Below, piece by piece: positions 22,227-34,244 of a stretch of DNA of 64,000 nucleotides; within the stretch, counting starts at the first letter, position 1; every line of letters starts with the position of its first letter. The position numbers and the translations under genes are program-made. Under the pieces are notes generated by a model, which was not told the origin of the DNA, searched no databases, and saw nothing but the letters and a program-made list of their open reading frames with translations. The stretch lies in contig JAWNZC010000302.1 of NCBI GenBank assembly GCA_035771165.1, positions 1,720,001 through 1,784,000 of the forward strand. Reading direction: 5' to 3'. Source of the stretch: Paragorgia papillata. Lineage: Eukaryota; Cnidaria; Anthozoa; Scleralcyonacea; Coralliidae.

Positions 22227-23078
22227 GCTTACACCTGAGTGTCGCAACTGTCAGTTTCACGCGCAATCTCGTACCCAGACCCATACGCGCGCGGCAAGCG
22301 AATGGCTCTGGGACAATCCATTTGAAAATCGACTCTGATTGGCTTAACGCGTTGACGCCTACTGCGCTGCGCAGATAATTTCACACCCATTCTCCCATCG
22401 CGGTCTTCATGTAATATGGCCTTGTTTTCGAGAAGGAGTGAAGCGAAATAACGTGTTTATTGGGACTTAATCTGAGAAATTGAGAGTTATTCCTTTGCAA
22501 AAGTCATTTCAAGGATACAAGAAATACTTACTTGCCTTTGTGGTATTTTTGGAACTCTGGTTCGAGTTTAAAGTATGACAGATAACAGATTCATCGTGGC
22601 CCATGCATCGTGACCGTGCTTCGTGACGAGTTCACTTTTCAGAATTCATAGTTTTCCGTACTTGTATGTAAAATAATTAAATATTTATGCTATATCGTCA
22701 TATGGACACTGGATTTGACTTCAAGAAGTATCATTTGGAACGTATAAATGATGGCTACATCTTTCAATCACCTCAAATATTCATAATTAGCTGAATGACT
22801 GATCAAGTTTTAGTATATCAACATGTATGTAGTATCTCCTCATATTTTTAACAAAAAAATATATTGTCTTATGGCTGTTGACACTGTGTTTATTACTTTT
22901 TATATATGTTATATGTGACATAATATTCTTATAGCTGTACAACGTACTACAAGGCATTGTTTTTTTAATTTGTATCTACAAGTAATATACATTGGTTTGA
23001 AGTATTATATCCATATGGGGTAAGCATTAGTTGCTGATTTATACATTTTACACCAGTTTTAAACTGGTACTATACCTA

Positions 23079-23205
23079 TGTGACCATATGGGAAGCATGG
23101 GTGGTGAAGAGTCGCCTGACCACTGTGATCCAAAGTTAAGCTTGATTGGATGGCGTTAGTACTTGGATGGGTGACCACTTTGGACACCTTGTCACAGGCT
23201 TGAGC
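23079..23205 (+). pseudogene. 5S rRNA-like segment within transposon (outer copy)
   Basis: The block contains AAGTTAAGC (23133-23141) and TAGTACTTGGATGGGTGACC (23157-23176). These correspond to box A and box C of the internal Pol III promoter of eukaryotic 5S rRNA genes, in the right order and spacing. The 5' part is only loosely 5S-like (GACCAT at about 23082, then divergent), and the last third is altered. It is not a functional 5S gene, but the control region is almost intact, so Pol III entry is conceivable. Confidence 0.75.
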
Positions 23206-26200
23206 TTGGAACTTGTGTGAGTAGAGTTATTGTAGTTGATCTCTCCTGTGCTTCAAGGGGTTTTCCAGGTTCTCTGGTCCCCCCCCCCCCCCCCCCCCCC
23301 CCCGCCTCTCCATAAAATCAACAATTCAATCTTAAGAGAACAACCTTGTAAGGGACCTTGAGTCCTATTGTTGTTTCTCCAGTATCAGTTAGGTACAAAT
23401 ATTAATAAATAAAATATATGATAATAAAATAATAAATGTTGAACTTATTTTTCTATTTAATTATAATTTAAATACAAGGAGATACCCCCTCTATGTAGTG
23501 ACCCCATATAGTTTCCTTTTTAATATCTTGTTTTAAGTGATATCCATATTAAGTGATAACCCCCCTCACCCCTCCTAGCACTGAAAGGCAATGAGTGGAA
23601 GCTGCCCCATCCAGTGGTGTACTAAGCAATTTGATCTTGGAGGGGTACAGCTTCAAAAGGGCACTTTGTTCAGGGGGTAGGACTTCAAAAGGACACTTGA
23701 GGCACATGTTTTAACATAAAAAGGGCACTTTCCTGTTGCAAAAAGGGCACTTCATGACAAAGTTGGGGCGGGGGGCACATGCCCCGTTTTCCCTCCAGTT
23801 CCTACACCCCTATGCCCCTCCTGGCATCCCTGATCATAAACAGACAGTGATTGATGGTTACAGTCAATGTTTTAGTACACACTGTATATCCAAAGTCTGC
23901 TTTCTAAATTAAAGAAAATTACTTTGAAAATCAGTTCAGCCAAAGGTCTTTTCATAGTAGTCACCAACTGTAGTTTTACTTTTGCAAACAACAATCTCTG
24001 TATTATTTCTTATGTACTGAACAACTGCATTTGGGATGTATTTAAAAGCCAGAAGTTAATAATTCCCACCTCGAGAGAACAATTTTCCACTACTAACTCT
24101 GTTACACATATTGTTTACACAATAAAATTAATATTACATTTACTGTGTTTCACATTTTGATTTGGACCATAACCCATTCCTGCCTACACCAGCTACTGTA
24201 ACTTAATTAGCTGATTAACAGGGATTCTCAGCAAACCTATGCAACAGTGAGTTGACCCATTCAATGTGAGCTTGCAAGGCCACCCCAACCAGCTAATGCA
24301 TTCCCTCTGCAGTAGAATAAAATCATCTGGCATGTTAACCAGAATGAAATTCTAAATAGCTTAACCTGGTGGTGAAAAGGTTAATAAAATGATTTCTTAA
24401 AACTCATAATTTATTGCTGACTATGACTTTACTCATCTTAGGCTGCACATAATGTAGCCTTGGTTCAAATATCTTCAGTTGGCACTTTATCCAAAAGTAA
24501 ATTTATCAGTAGAGTATACAGTACAAATGAGAGCCTTACTAACTGTGGACACCCTTGTTATAAATGGGAACTACACGCATGCCAGCATTATTTACCTAGT
24601 GCTGGCAGAAGATACTTCAGGTTAGCCTAATTTGTCAAAATTAATAGTAAGGTGGGGTGCGTTGTGCTTTCCCTTGGAAATTTTAATCCTGACTGACATT
24701 TGGACATTGGTGGGTCAAAAGTGGTCGATTGCAGTTGCTGGGATAGAATAAATCCTATCCCAGCAGCAACTCTGTCAATGACCACCAGTGACCAAATGGA
24801 AACCAGGCTTTAGTTGCATTTTAGCCCCATTTTCAGAGTTACCAATGGAGCTTAGGAAAAATATTAAGTGGGCAGCCTGTACCCCCCCCCCCCCCCCCCT
24901 AGTCCCTCTACAGTTACCAGACTGCACAAGATGCCAAGTCTAAAGGGTATTTTTTGTACCAGAAGCTGCTTTATTACAGTATATACACCAGTAATCATAT
25001 AATTGTAATGTTTTTAAGAGTAAAGTTGATATATTTAAGCAGTGTTTTGGGTATAAAGTTACGAAGGTGGTGCCTTTGGTTTTACTCTGATGAAGGGCTC
25101 CACAAACTTTAGTAAATTTTACAACTGAACCAGACACCAAAATCCAATATCCTTATAAATCATATATTAGCTAAATGTGAGCATGTGTGCCACCTGCCCC
25201 TCACATCTTTGGTGTTAACTACTTTAAGTGCTTAAAAATAAGTAAAAGAAGAACGTCTCACTTTGTTATTTTTTTATGCATAGCATCTTTTCGCCATACT
25301 CAAATGGGCAATATAAACAGGCCGTACAAATATGGCTGGTTCATAGTGAGGTTCAGCTACTGGTGTTTGAATCTTCAATCATAGATCAGTATAAACAGAT
25401 GTAATATGAATTAACAAATTATTAAACCTCAGAAAGCTACAGTGTCGATTATTTCGATTACACACAAACAAGTGGATTAAAACATGTAACAAATTAAATG
25501 TTGCAAATCAACAAATGACAAATATACCACCAAGGTCACGTTTTATTTGAAAGACATACTCAGCAGTACTATATACATGAAATAAGTTTTTAAAATTCCA
25601 GATTTCGTTGTAATTTACCTTGTAGCTGTCTACGAATATTCGAATAATATTCAGAACAATAATACGATATTCTCGTGTTCATATAAAGTTTGAATAAACA
25701 AGAATTCAAACTGGGTTTCATCAGGTCATGAACTGGTCATCGATCGACGATCATTATCACGCCTGGTGCATTATTTTCCATTTATCAGTCTCTTATCCAG
25801 AAATTTCTGCCAAGTAATACTTTATCGCATCACAAACAAGCCACGATTATATTCTTACAACATTTCTACTGCTATTTGTTACTATTAAATTCCAGAATCA
25901 GCCACAACATGTCGATGTATTTTGCAGAATATTGAACGGCCGTGCTGAAGGTTTTCGTGGGTCTGGGTACAAAAATACCAACTGCGCATGCCCCAAAATA
26001 CACACTTTTTCCAATCTCGTTCCCAGAGCCAAATATGCCCGGCCGCGCGGGCAAATCAAATGGCTCTGGGACAATCCATTTGAAATACCATAAAAAGTGT
26101 GTATTTGGGGGCATGCGCAGTTGGTATTTTTGTACCCAGACCCACGAAAACCTTCAGCACGGCCGTTCAATATTCTGCAAAATACATCGACTTGTTGTGG

Positions 26201-26568
26201 CTGATTCTGGAATTTAATAGTAACAAATAGCAGTAGAAATGTTGTAAGAATATAATCGTGGCTGGTTTGTGATGCGATAAAGTATTACTTGGCAGAAATT
26301 TCTGGATAAGAGACTGATAAATGGAAAATAATGCACCAGGCGTGATTGTGATCGATGACCAGTTCATGACTTTCTGATGAAACCCAGTTTGAATTCTTGT
26401 TTATTCAAACTTATGAACACGAGAATATCGTATTATTGTTCTGAATATTATTCGAATATTCGTAGACAGCTACAAGGTAAATTACAACGAAATCTGGAAT
26501 TTTAAAAACTTATTTCATGTATATAGTACTGCATGTATGTCTTTCAAATAAAACGTGACCTTGTTGGT

Positions 26569-26955
26569 CAACCTCGTACCCAGGGCCATTTGTAGGGAAC
26601 TGGGCCAAGATGGCGGGAACAAATGGCCCTGGTGGAGGCTAGCTGAAAATGCGCAGTATATTGCGCATTTTATTAACTAGAACTCAGTTCTTTACACAGT
26701 AATTATACCTAATTACAGCTAATTATTGCATGGTTTAAAATATAATTTCCCGTGCCGTGGGCAGGAACAACCGACAAGGTCAAAATACAATTTAAAAAAA
26801 ACAAAACAAAATCAAACCGTCCGATTTACGCCATAAGCTCTTGACCAATCAGAGGCTGAGATAGTTAGCCTCCACCAGGGCCATTTGTTCCCGCCATTTT
26901 GTTTTAGGCCGCCATCTTGGCCCAGCCCCTACAAATGGCCCTGGGGACGAGGTTG
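26569..26955. mobile_element. 387-bp MITE, CAACCTCG termini, 9-bp TSD
   Basis: It starts CAACCTCGTACCCAGGGCC and ends GGCCCTGGGGACGAGGTTG. CTTGTTGGT flanks both sides (26560-26568 and 26956-26964). The other arm of the palindrome (about 25530-25545) has the uninterrupted sequence, giving a direct empty-site comparison. Subterminal inverted GGCCATTTGT / CAAATGGCC boxes copy the architecture of the CAATCTCG family. No ORF. Confidence 0.93.
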
Positions 26956-29300
26956 CTTGTTGGTATATTTGTCATTTGTTGATTTGCAACATTTAATTTG
27001 TTACATCTTTTTTATAATCCACTTGTTCGTGTGTAATCGAAATAATCGACACTGTAGCTTTCTGAGGTTTAATCATTTATTAAATATTACATCTGTTTAT
27101 ACTGATCTATGTGATTGAAGATTCAAACACCAGTAGCTGAACCTCACTATGAACCAGCCATATTTGTACGGCCTGTTATTGCCATTTGAGTATGGCGAAA
27201 AAATTCTATGCATAAAAAAATAACAAAGTGAGAGGTTCTTCTTTTACTTATTTTTTTAAACATTAACTTTAAAGTACTTAACACCAAAGATGTGAGGGGC
27301 AGGTGGCACACATGCTCACATTTAGCTAATATATGATTTATAATGATATTGGATTTTGGTTTCATTTGTCACAGTCTAGTTCAGTTGTAAAATTTACTAA
27401 AGTTTGTGGAGCCCTTCATCAAAGTAAAACCAAGGGCACCACCTTTTTAACTTTATACCTAAAACACTGCTTAATTATATCAACTTTACTCTTAAAAACA
27501 TTACAATTATATGATTACAGTACTGGTACATGTATATATACTGTAATAAAGCAGCTTCTGGTACAAAAAAATACCCTTTAGACTTGGCATCTTGTGCAGT
27601 CTGGTAACTGATAAGGGTGTAAACAATAGAAGGACTAGGGGGGGGGGGGGGGGGGTACAGCCCATTTAATATTTTTCCTAAGCTCCTTTGGTAACTCTGA
27701 AAATGGGGCTAAAATGCGACTAAAGCCTGGTTTCCATTTGGTCACTAGTGGTCATTGACAGAGTTGCTGCTGGGATAGGATTTATTCTATCCCAGCAACT
27801 GCAATCAACCGTTTGTGACCCACCAACGTCCAAATGTCAGTCAGGATTAAAATTTCCAAGGGAAAGCACAATGCACCCCACCTTGCTATTAATTTTGATG
27901 AATTAGGCTAACCCAAAGTATGACTCCTGTCAGCACTAGGTAGATAATGCTGGCATGTGTGTAGTCCCCATTTATAACAAGGGTGTCCACAGTTAGTAAG
28001 GCTCTCATGCGCATTTGAAAATATTGATATTGATATTTGTGCAATATAAATTCATAAAATTATTATTTGTACTGTATACTCTACTGATAAATTTACTTTT
28101 GGATAAAGTGCCAACTGAAGATAAGATGAGTAAAGTCATAGTCGGCAATAAATTATGAGTTTTACGAAATCATTTAATTAACCTTTTTACCACCAGGTTA
28201 AGCTATTTAGAATTTTATTCTGGTTAACATGCCAGATGATTTGATTCTACTGCAGAGGGAATGCATTAGCTGGCCTTGCAAGCTCACATTGAATGGGTCA
28301 ACTCACTGTTGCTTAGGTTTGCTGAGAATCCCTGTTAATCAGCTAATTAAGTTACAGTAGCTAGTGTAGGCAGGAATGGGTTATGGTCCAAATCAAAATG
28401 TGAAACACAGTAAATGTAATATTAATTTTATTGTGTAAACAACCAGAGTTAGTAGTGGAAAATTGTTCTCTCGAGGTGGGAATTATTAACTTCTGGCTTT
28501 TAAATACATCCCGAATGCAGCTGTTCAGTACATAAGAAATAATACAGAGATTGTTGTTTGCAAAAGTAAAACTACAGTTGGTGACTACTATGAAAAGACC
28601 TTTGGCTGAATAGATTTTCAAAGTAATTTTCTTTAATTTAGAAAGCAGTCTTTGGATATACAGTGTGTACTAAAACATTGACTGTAACCATCAATCACTG
28701 TCTGTTTATGATCAGGGATGCCAGGAGGGGCACAGGGGTGTAGGAACTGGAGGGAAAATGGGGCATGTGCCCCCCCCCCCCAACTTTGTCATGAAGTGCC
28801 CTTTTTGCAACAGGAAAGTGCCCTTTTTATGTTAAAACATGTGCCTCAAGTGTCCTTTTGAAGTCCTACCCCCTGAACAAAGTGCCCTTTTGAAGCTGTG
28901 CCCCTCCAAGATCAAATTGCTTCCTACACCACTGGAGGTGCAGCTTCCACTCTTGCCTTTCAGTGCTAGGAGGGGCAAGGGGGATTAACACTTAAGATAT
29001 TAAAAAGGAAACTATATGGGGTCACTACATAGAGTGGGTATCTCCTGGTATTTAAAATATAATTAAATAGAAAAATAAGTTCACCATTTATTATTTTATC
29101 ATATATTTTATTTATTAAAATTTGTACCTAACTGATACTGGAGAAACAACAATAGGACTCAAGGTCCCTTACAAGGTTGTTCTCCTAAGATTGAATTGAT
29201 TTTATGGGGGGGGGGGGGGGGGGGGGGGGACCAGAGAACCTGGGAAAAACCTTTAAGCACAGGAGAGATCAACTACAATAACTCTACTCACACAAGTTCC

Positions 29301-29432
29301 AAGCTCAAGCCTGTGACAATGTGTCCAAAGTGGTCACCCATCCAAGTACTAACGCCATCCAATCGAGCTTAACTTTGGATCACAGTGGTCAGGCAACTCT
29401 TCTGTCTCTTCACCACCCATGCTTCCCATGTG
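29301..29432 (-). pseudogene. 5S rRNA-like segment (inner copy)
   Basis: The reverse complement carries the same GTTAGTACTTGGATGGGTGACC-type box C and AAGTTAAGC box A, with a few private substitutions (for example CTCGATTGGATGG). It lies at the same position relative to the element termini and the homopolymer tract as the outer copy. Confidence 0.75.
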
Positions 29433-30397
29433 ATCATATAGGTATAGTACCAGTTTAAAACTGGTGTAAAATGTATAAATCAGCAACTAATGTTTACCCC
29501 ATATACCAATGTATATTACTTGTAGATACAAATTTTAAAAAAACAATGCCTTGTAGTACATTGTACAGCAAAAAGAATATTATGTCACATATAACATATA
29601 TAAAAAGTAATAAACACAGTGTCAACAGCCATAAGACAATATATTTTTTTGTTAAAAATATGAGATACATACATGTTGATATAAATTTGGTCAGTCACTC
29701 AGCTATTAAATTATGAATATTTGAGGTGATTGAAAGATGTAGACAATTATTTATTATTCAAATAGCCATCGTTTATACGTTCCAATGATACTTCTTGAAG
29801 TCATATCCAGTGTCCATATGACGATATACAATAAATATTTAATTATTTTACATACAAGTACGGAAAACTATGAAATCTGAAAAGTAAACTCGTCACGAAG
29901 CACGGCCACGATGCATGGGCCACGATGAATCTGTTATCTGTCGTACTTTAAACTCGAACCAGAGTTCCAAAAATACCACAAAGGCAAATACGTATTTCTT
30001 GTCTCCTTGAAATGACTTTTGCAAAGGAATAACTCTCAATTTCTCAGATTAAGTCCCAATAAACATGTTATTTTGCTTCACTCCTTCTCGAAAACAACCC
30101 ATATTACATGAAGACCGCGATGGGAGTATGGGTGTGAAATTATCTGCGCAGCGCAGTAGGCGTCAATGCGTTAAGCCAATCAGAGTCGATTTTCAAATGG
30201 ATTGTCCCAGAGCCATTCGCTTGCCGCGTGCGTATGGGTCTGGGTACGAGATTGCACTTTTTCGTGTATTTCAAATGGATTGTCCCAGAGCCATTTGATT
30301 TGCCCGCGCGGCCGGGCATATTTGGCTCTGGGAACGAGATTGTTTCACGCGGGGCGTTCTTCAGGCGACTGAGTAGTTTCGATTCGTGGGCCGCTTA

Positions 30398-30525
30398 AAT
30401 GGTTTTGGTCAAAAGGTGGGTGTGTGGGCGGTGACACGATGAATGCATCCCTCAAATGGTTTTGGTCGAAAGGTGGGCGTGTGCCCACAAATGGTTTGGT
30501 GGAAAGGTGGCCGTGCATGTGGTTG
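30398..30525. repeat. Short tandem repeat at the PLE 3' end
   Basis: About three degenerate units around AAATGGTTTTGGTCAAAAGGTGGGTGTGT (30400), AAATGGTTTTGGTCGAAAGG (30455) and AAATGGTTTGGTGGAAAGGT (30489). On the minus strand they fall at and beyond the end of the Penelope-like ORF. Confidence 0.75.
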
Positions 30526-31692
30526 GTGGATTCCTCAAACTCCTTTCCTTGTTTTGATTGTTGTTTAGATTGTTGATATTAAATTTATTTTTATGCCTGC
30601 ATGTCGAAATGATTTCTGATCTTTTATTGAGTAAACAGTGTTTGTCTGCTTTCATGATACAAAGTTTCTCTTCCAAACATAAATTGCATCTGCCTGGTCC
30701 CCCTGAGTAGGAAGCTGCGCGTTTTAAAATAGACCAGGTTATGTTGAAATTTTGTTTCTTTTCTTTTAAATCCCAGATGTGTTTCAAAAGTTCGGTTTCG
30801 TTTGAATATTTTTTGTTTTGGAAAGATTTTGTGTGATTTTTGTATCGCTCTTTGAAATTTTTTGCTGTCATGCCAATGTAGTGTTTGGTGTTATTTATGT
30901 CGCTTGTGGAAACAGTTGCTTTGTATACTATGCTATTAGTCAGGCACTGTCCATGAAGTGGGCACTTGTTTTTATCCCTGCAGTTGCAACTGGCTGTGTT
31001 TTCATTTTATACCCGATTTTTTTTAAGTGTGTGTGCGTTAACTTTTGTGCTTCATGATTGTGGACTTGGCGTTGTTCATGCAACTGTAACTGACTTTCAC
31101 TGTATTTCTGTTGAAAATTTTATGGAGTTTGTTTTCTGGTGGGAAATGTTTGTCGATTTGGTTAAGAAAGCTGCGTCCTATGTTTGATCTTACGTTTTTG
31201 TTGTATGGTGGATTGAACCAAATGATATTGCGATGTCGGTTTTTGCGTAGTTGTTGTGGGGTTTTGCTGTGTGTAATTTAATTTCTGATTGAAATTACTG
31301 TGTCTTATAATGCATTTTGGTAAATTGGTGCGGATTCCTTAAATGTTGTGTTGTCCGATGAGAGAAAGGAAATGCGTTTGCCGATTAATGTTGGTAGCTT
31401 TTTTAAAATGCTAGGTGGGTGGTTTGATTGCTTGTTTACATACAATGGATCGTCATTGGGCTTTCTATAAGGCTTGTATTTTCCGTTTTGAAGGTCAAAA
31501 GTAACATCTAAAAAGTTTACCACATGTAAATTTGTCTGGGCTGCTATTTTGAGGCCGAGTTGTTCGAAAATTTTGTGTAGATCTTTTCTTGATTTGTCTG
31601 CCAATCTCGCGGTTTTGTTCTTTAAAATGGCCAATCCGTCATCTCTATATAGGCCGACATTTTCTTTGCCAAACTTTTTTCCAAGGCTGTTT
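30440..31692 (-). pseudogene. Penelope-like element: RT C-terminal part and GIY-YIG endonuclease
   Basis: From high to low coordinate the minus strand encodes LFILNSLGKKFGKENVGLYRDDG with the RT catalytic YRDD (about 31650). HVVNFLDVTFDLQNGKYKPYRKP and a PSILKKLPTLIGKRISFLS stretch follow. After a frame change come [30 protein letters not shown] and VSYSCMNN (about 31230-31050). A further change leads to CPLHGQC...SIVYKA and HYIGMTAKNFKERYKNHTKSF (about 30960-30820), which is the GIY-YIG nuclease core. This domain order is diagnostic of Penelope-like retroelements with endonuclease. Frameshifts make the copy inactive. Upstream RT motifs are missing from this strand and appear inverted at 31.7-32.4 kb. 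Confidence 0.88.
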
Positions 31693-32405
31693 AAAATAAA
31701 AAGGCCACAATAACAGAGGACACAATAACACAGATTGATGAAGAATTAACAAACATTTCAAACAAACTAAAAATGAGTGACAGAATTGAACAGACAAAAA
31801 AACACGAAGCATTTATTTCACTTAAAGACCATAAAGGTAATTTCGAAAACAAACAGCGAATCTGATCTGGAAAACTCAGTAAAGTAATTCTTGACAGAAT
31901 AAATACCCAATTGAGAAGAATTTCGAAAGCAAATCAATGGAGAAACACACAAAATGTAATCGAATGGTTTAATAATATCAACGAAAAAAATAGACACACT
32001 TTTATTTCATTTGACATTGTCGATTTCTATCCATCAATATCTGAAAACCTACTGGACCAAGCATTATCTTGGGCCAGAAATTTGACAAATATAGACAGCG
32101 ATGAAATTACAGATTTATCTGATGTCACCATGGCAGCTATGACGGCGCCGAAATTTGCGAACTGGTTGGCCTTTTTATTTTAAACAGCCTTGGAAAAAAG
32201 TTGGGCAAAGAAAATAGCGGCCTATTATTAACAAAACCGCGAGATTGGCAGACAAGTCAAGAAAAGATCTACACAAATTTTCGAACAGCTCGGCCTCAAA
32301 ATAACAGCCCAGACAAATTTACATGTGGAAAACGTTTTAGATGTTACTTTCGACTTTCAAAACGGAAAAATACAAGCCTTATAGAAAGGAAAATACAAGC
32401 CTTAT
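31693..32405 (+). pseudogene. Penelope-like element 5' RT part, inverted orientation
   Basis: The plus strand encodes an N-terminal RT region: a KHEAFISLKDHKGNF stretch (about 31800-31850), a TGA stop, then RINTQLRRISKANQW, and within ORF 31911-32183 the motif A block HTFISFDIVDFYPSIS. It then reaches NWLAFLF and LGKKLGKEN and a segment homologous to the minus-strand copy up to KYKPY-like sequence (about 32380). In the region where the YRDD should be, about 30 bp are missing. The last ~220 bp (32160-32385) are therefore an inverted duplicate of 31475-31692. The arrangement resembles a 5' inversion of one insertion or two head-to-head copies. Confidence 0.82.
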
Positions 32406-32409
32406 AGTC

Positions 32410-33015
32410 TATAAGTTATAGAAACAACCGACCCACTCACTCTCCTATAGAAACAAGCGGCCCACTCACGCTTGATGACCGCAATTAAGCTAAATCGACG
32501 CGATTGAAACGGCGGTTTTCTGCTTGTTTCTCGCCACAAGGAAACATTTTTCCTCCTTAGAGGATAAAGCTGTTTATCTAAAAACACGACAAATAAAAGC
32601 CAAACTGGTGTAAACAAGAAGGCCAAGAAGCGACACGAACAAAAACAACACTCGGAACTTAAAGATGCATTACACTCCGTTCTGCTCATGTACGAAACTA
32701 ATATTTACATCTATATTTACGGGGGGGAAATACTGATACTTATTCAAGATTGTACGCTTTTCTTGCTTCTTCTTTCTTATTATATACTTGTACTCCAAAC
32801 AAAATATTTGTAGAAGAAACAGAAGAAAAATCGGAAGAGATCTAGATATCCTCGCCGAAACGCTTGGTTTTCTGCCATGTTGCTCCGAACGGTTTTACAA
32901 TGAGCAGAGTACTTCCTGTAATTATCTTCGAGGCTCACAAAAACAAGATGGCGGATAATGCGCAGAACGGAATGTAATGCACCTTTAAAAATAAAATGAA
33001 CCAATAGCCATATAA
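32410..33015. other. Inverted repeat with unassigned core
   Basis: GATGCATTACACTCCGTTCTGC (about 32665) and GCAGAACGGAATGTAATGCACC (about 32962) are mutual inverses about 300 bp apart, so this is likely another short TIR element (roughly 32660-32985). No gene was recognised; ORFs 32402-32689 and 32780-33004 lack features. Confidence 0.55.
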
Positions 33016-33190
33016 TAAATTCTTTATTAATTTCGTTTGCTCGGTCTGTACTGGAAAGTATTTGCCCTCGGTTTTATCGCACAAACCTCGCTTCTTCGTC
33101 ACTCTGTCTGTACGAAAACCTCAGGCAAATACTTTTCCGTACAGACCTCGCACTCGGTCCAATGCATACAGTATATATATATAATAGGTT
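33015..33190. mobile_element. Palindromic repeat of the GGTCTGTAC family
   Basis: CGGTCTGTACTGGAAAGTATTTGCC and GGCAAATACTTTTCCGTACAGACC-type arms face each other around a ~70-bp loop, with TATAATA-like ends. Related sequences occur at 45.0, 46.1 and 46.9 kb. Confidence 0.7.
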
Positions 33191-33480
33191 GCATCTTACG
33201 CACGCTGTGATTGGTCAATTACCGTGTTTATATCAGGCTATGTAAACACGGTTGTGACGTCATGGCACATTTCTTAGTCTTATTTCATAAAAGAAATAGA
33301 AAATGGATGCCCTGTGGTTATATAACCTGATGCAAACACTCGAGTGAGTGTGGGAGAATTCGAGAGTACTTATGTAAACCCTCGACTATGGCTCGGGTTC
33401 ACATAAACTTCCGAATTCTCCCAACTCACTCTCGTGTTTGCATCAGGCTATATAAACACGGGCGGCCATTTTCTATTTCT

Positions 33481-33510
<30 letters not shown>
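33191..33510. mobile_element. Fold-back element ending in TA microsatellite
   Basis: GAAATAGAAAATGG (33294) and CCATTTTCTATTTC (33467), TGCAAACACTCGAG and CTCGTGTTTGCA, and GGAGAATTCG and CGAATTCTCC pair to form a long stem. Nearby ACCGTGTTTATATCAGGCTA repeats the same module. A (TA)n run ends at 33511. Confidence 0.7.
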
Positions 33511-33514
<4 letters not shown>

Positions 33515-33515
<1 letters not shown>

Positions 33516-34235
33516 CCCCCAATTAATTTAGGATAAACGGGATTTTTTTAAAAAGTACTTTATACCTGAAGCAGGGAAAAATCATACAAACTTCTTTTAA
33601 ATTACGTCATTCAAATATTCTGATATACTCGTTAAACAACTTACATATTCAACTTACAAAAAAGTAAGATTCGTGAAACCTGCACAACGCATATTGAGAA
33701 GTTTACTGACATCATGTAAACAATTACAAGTGCAACTTGCTAATTTTAACAAACAACATATGGTTACAATAACCCGCCTACATACGTTATCTAATAACAC
33801 ACCCAAAAGTCGTTTGTTTTAACCGAAATTCTAATTCTTTTCTTCAACAAATTAGTATATGTGTTGTACAATCTAACCACTCATTGCGTCACAAATTGCA
33901 TATTTATTTTGCTTTCTAAATCACGTTTCGTTCAAAGAAAATTTAATACAAAAAATATTTCTTGAAAATGGATAGTAACGTACCTCATTTTTAGTAATAT
34001 TCCAAAATAATAATCACCAAAAAGGCTTTGTTTCTTTAAAACAAAATAACTACTTTTAATAATGACGTTTCGGAGTCTTACTCCATCGTTTGATAATTCG
34101 TAGTATTAAATAGAGTTGTTCTATTTTAAACAAACAAAGCCTCTTTGGTCGTCATTATTACTACAAAATATTACTAAAAAAGAGTTTCGTTATGGAATAC
34201 GGATGAGTCATTTGATATGAAGGAAGCTAGTTTAT
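33515..34235. other. Unassigned AT-rich sequence
   Basis: A weak inversion exists between AAAAAGGCTTTGTTTC (34018) and AAACAAAGCCTCTTTGG (34131), suggesting a decayed hairpin element. No gene was seen. Confidence 0.4.
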
Positions 34236-34244
34236 GCGTTTATT

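Larger units (their letters stand above)
26012..30254. mobile_element. Inner inverted copy of the 3.8 kb CAATCTCG element
   Basis: It begins CAATCTCGTTCCCAGAGCC at 26012 and ends GGGTACGAGATTG at 30254. The outer copy's sequence CACTTTTTC is found directly before (26003-26011) and after (30255-30263), a 9-bp target duplication. The copy is therefore a separate transposition into the outer element, in the opposite orientation, only about 80 bp from the outer element's right end. Removing the 387-bp MITE plus its 9-bp duplication leaves about 3.85 kb, equal to the outer copy. It has G18 (27638-27655) and G24 (29206-29229) tracts where the outer copy has C tracts. Confidence 0.88.
22264..30342. 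mobile_element. Composite: 3.8 kb CAATCTCG element interrupted by its own inverted copy
   Basis: The outer element runs 22264-26011 plus about 30264-30342 (about 3.83 kb in all). It starts CAATCTCGTACCCAGACCC and ends GGCTCTGGGAACGAGATTG. The host 9-mer TTTCACGCG lies immediately left (22255-22263) and right (30343-30351), a target-site duplication. Terminal repeats are about 75 bp, with shared AATGGCTCTGGGACAATCC. No ORF above about 90 codons exists and no transposase was recognised, so it is non-autonomous. It carries a 5S-rRNA-like segment, C25 and C18 homopolymers (23279-23303, 24882-24899) and an internal MITE-like hairpin (about 24700-24815). The superfamily is unassigned. A 9-bp duplication occurs in MULE- and Merlin-like elements, but no diagnostic sequence is present. 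Confidence 0.85.

Noticed and set aside
23079..23205. Functional 5S rRNA gene
   Set aside because: Only the internal control region fits; both ends diverge from 5S and it moves as part of a transposon.
23924..28621. MKISSAKGLFIVV... ORF conserved in three transposon copies as a possible gene
   Set aside because: The C-terminal ends differ by frameshifts, there is no domain, and conservation is no higher than in adjacent non-coding parts of the element.
22264..30342. Replication-based palindromic duplication (amplicon) as explanation of the 8 kb inverted repeat
   Set aside because: Separate 9-bp duplications flank the inner and outer copies, and the termini match the 34 kb MITE, which fits transposition.
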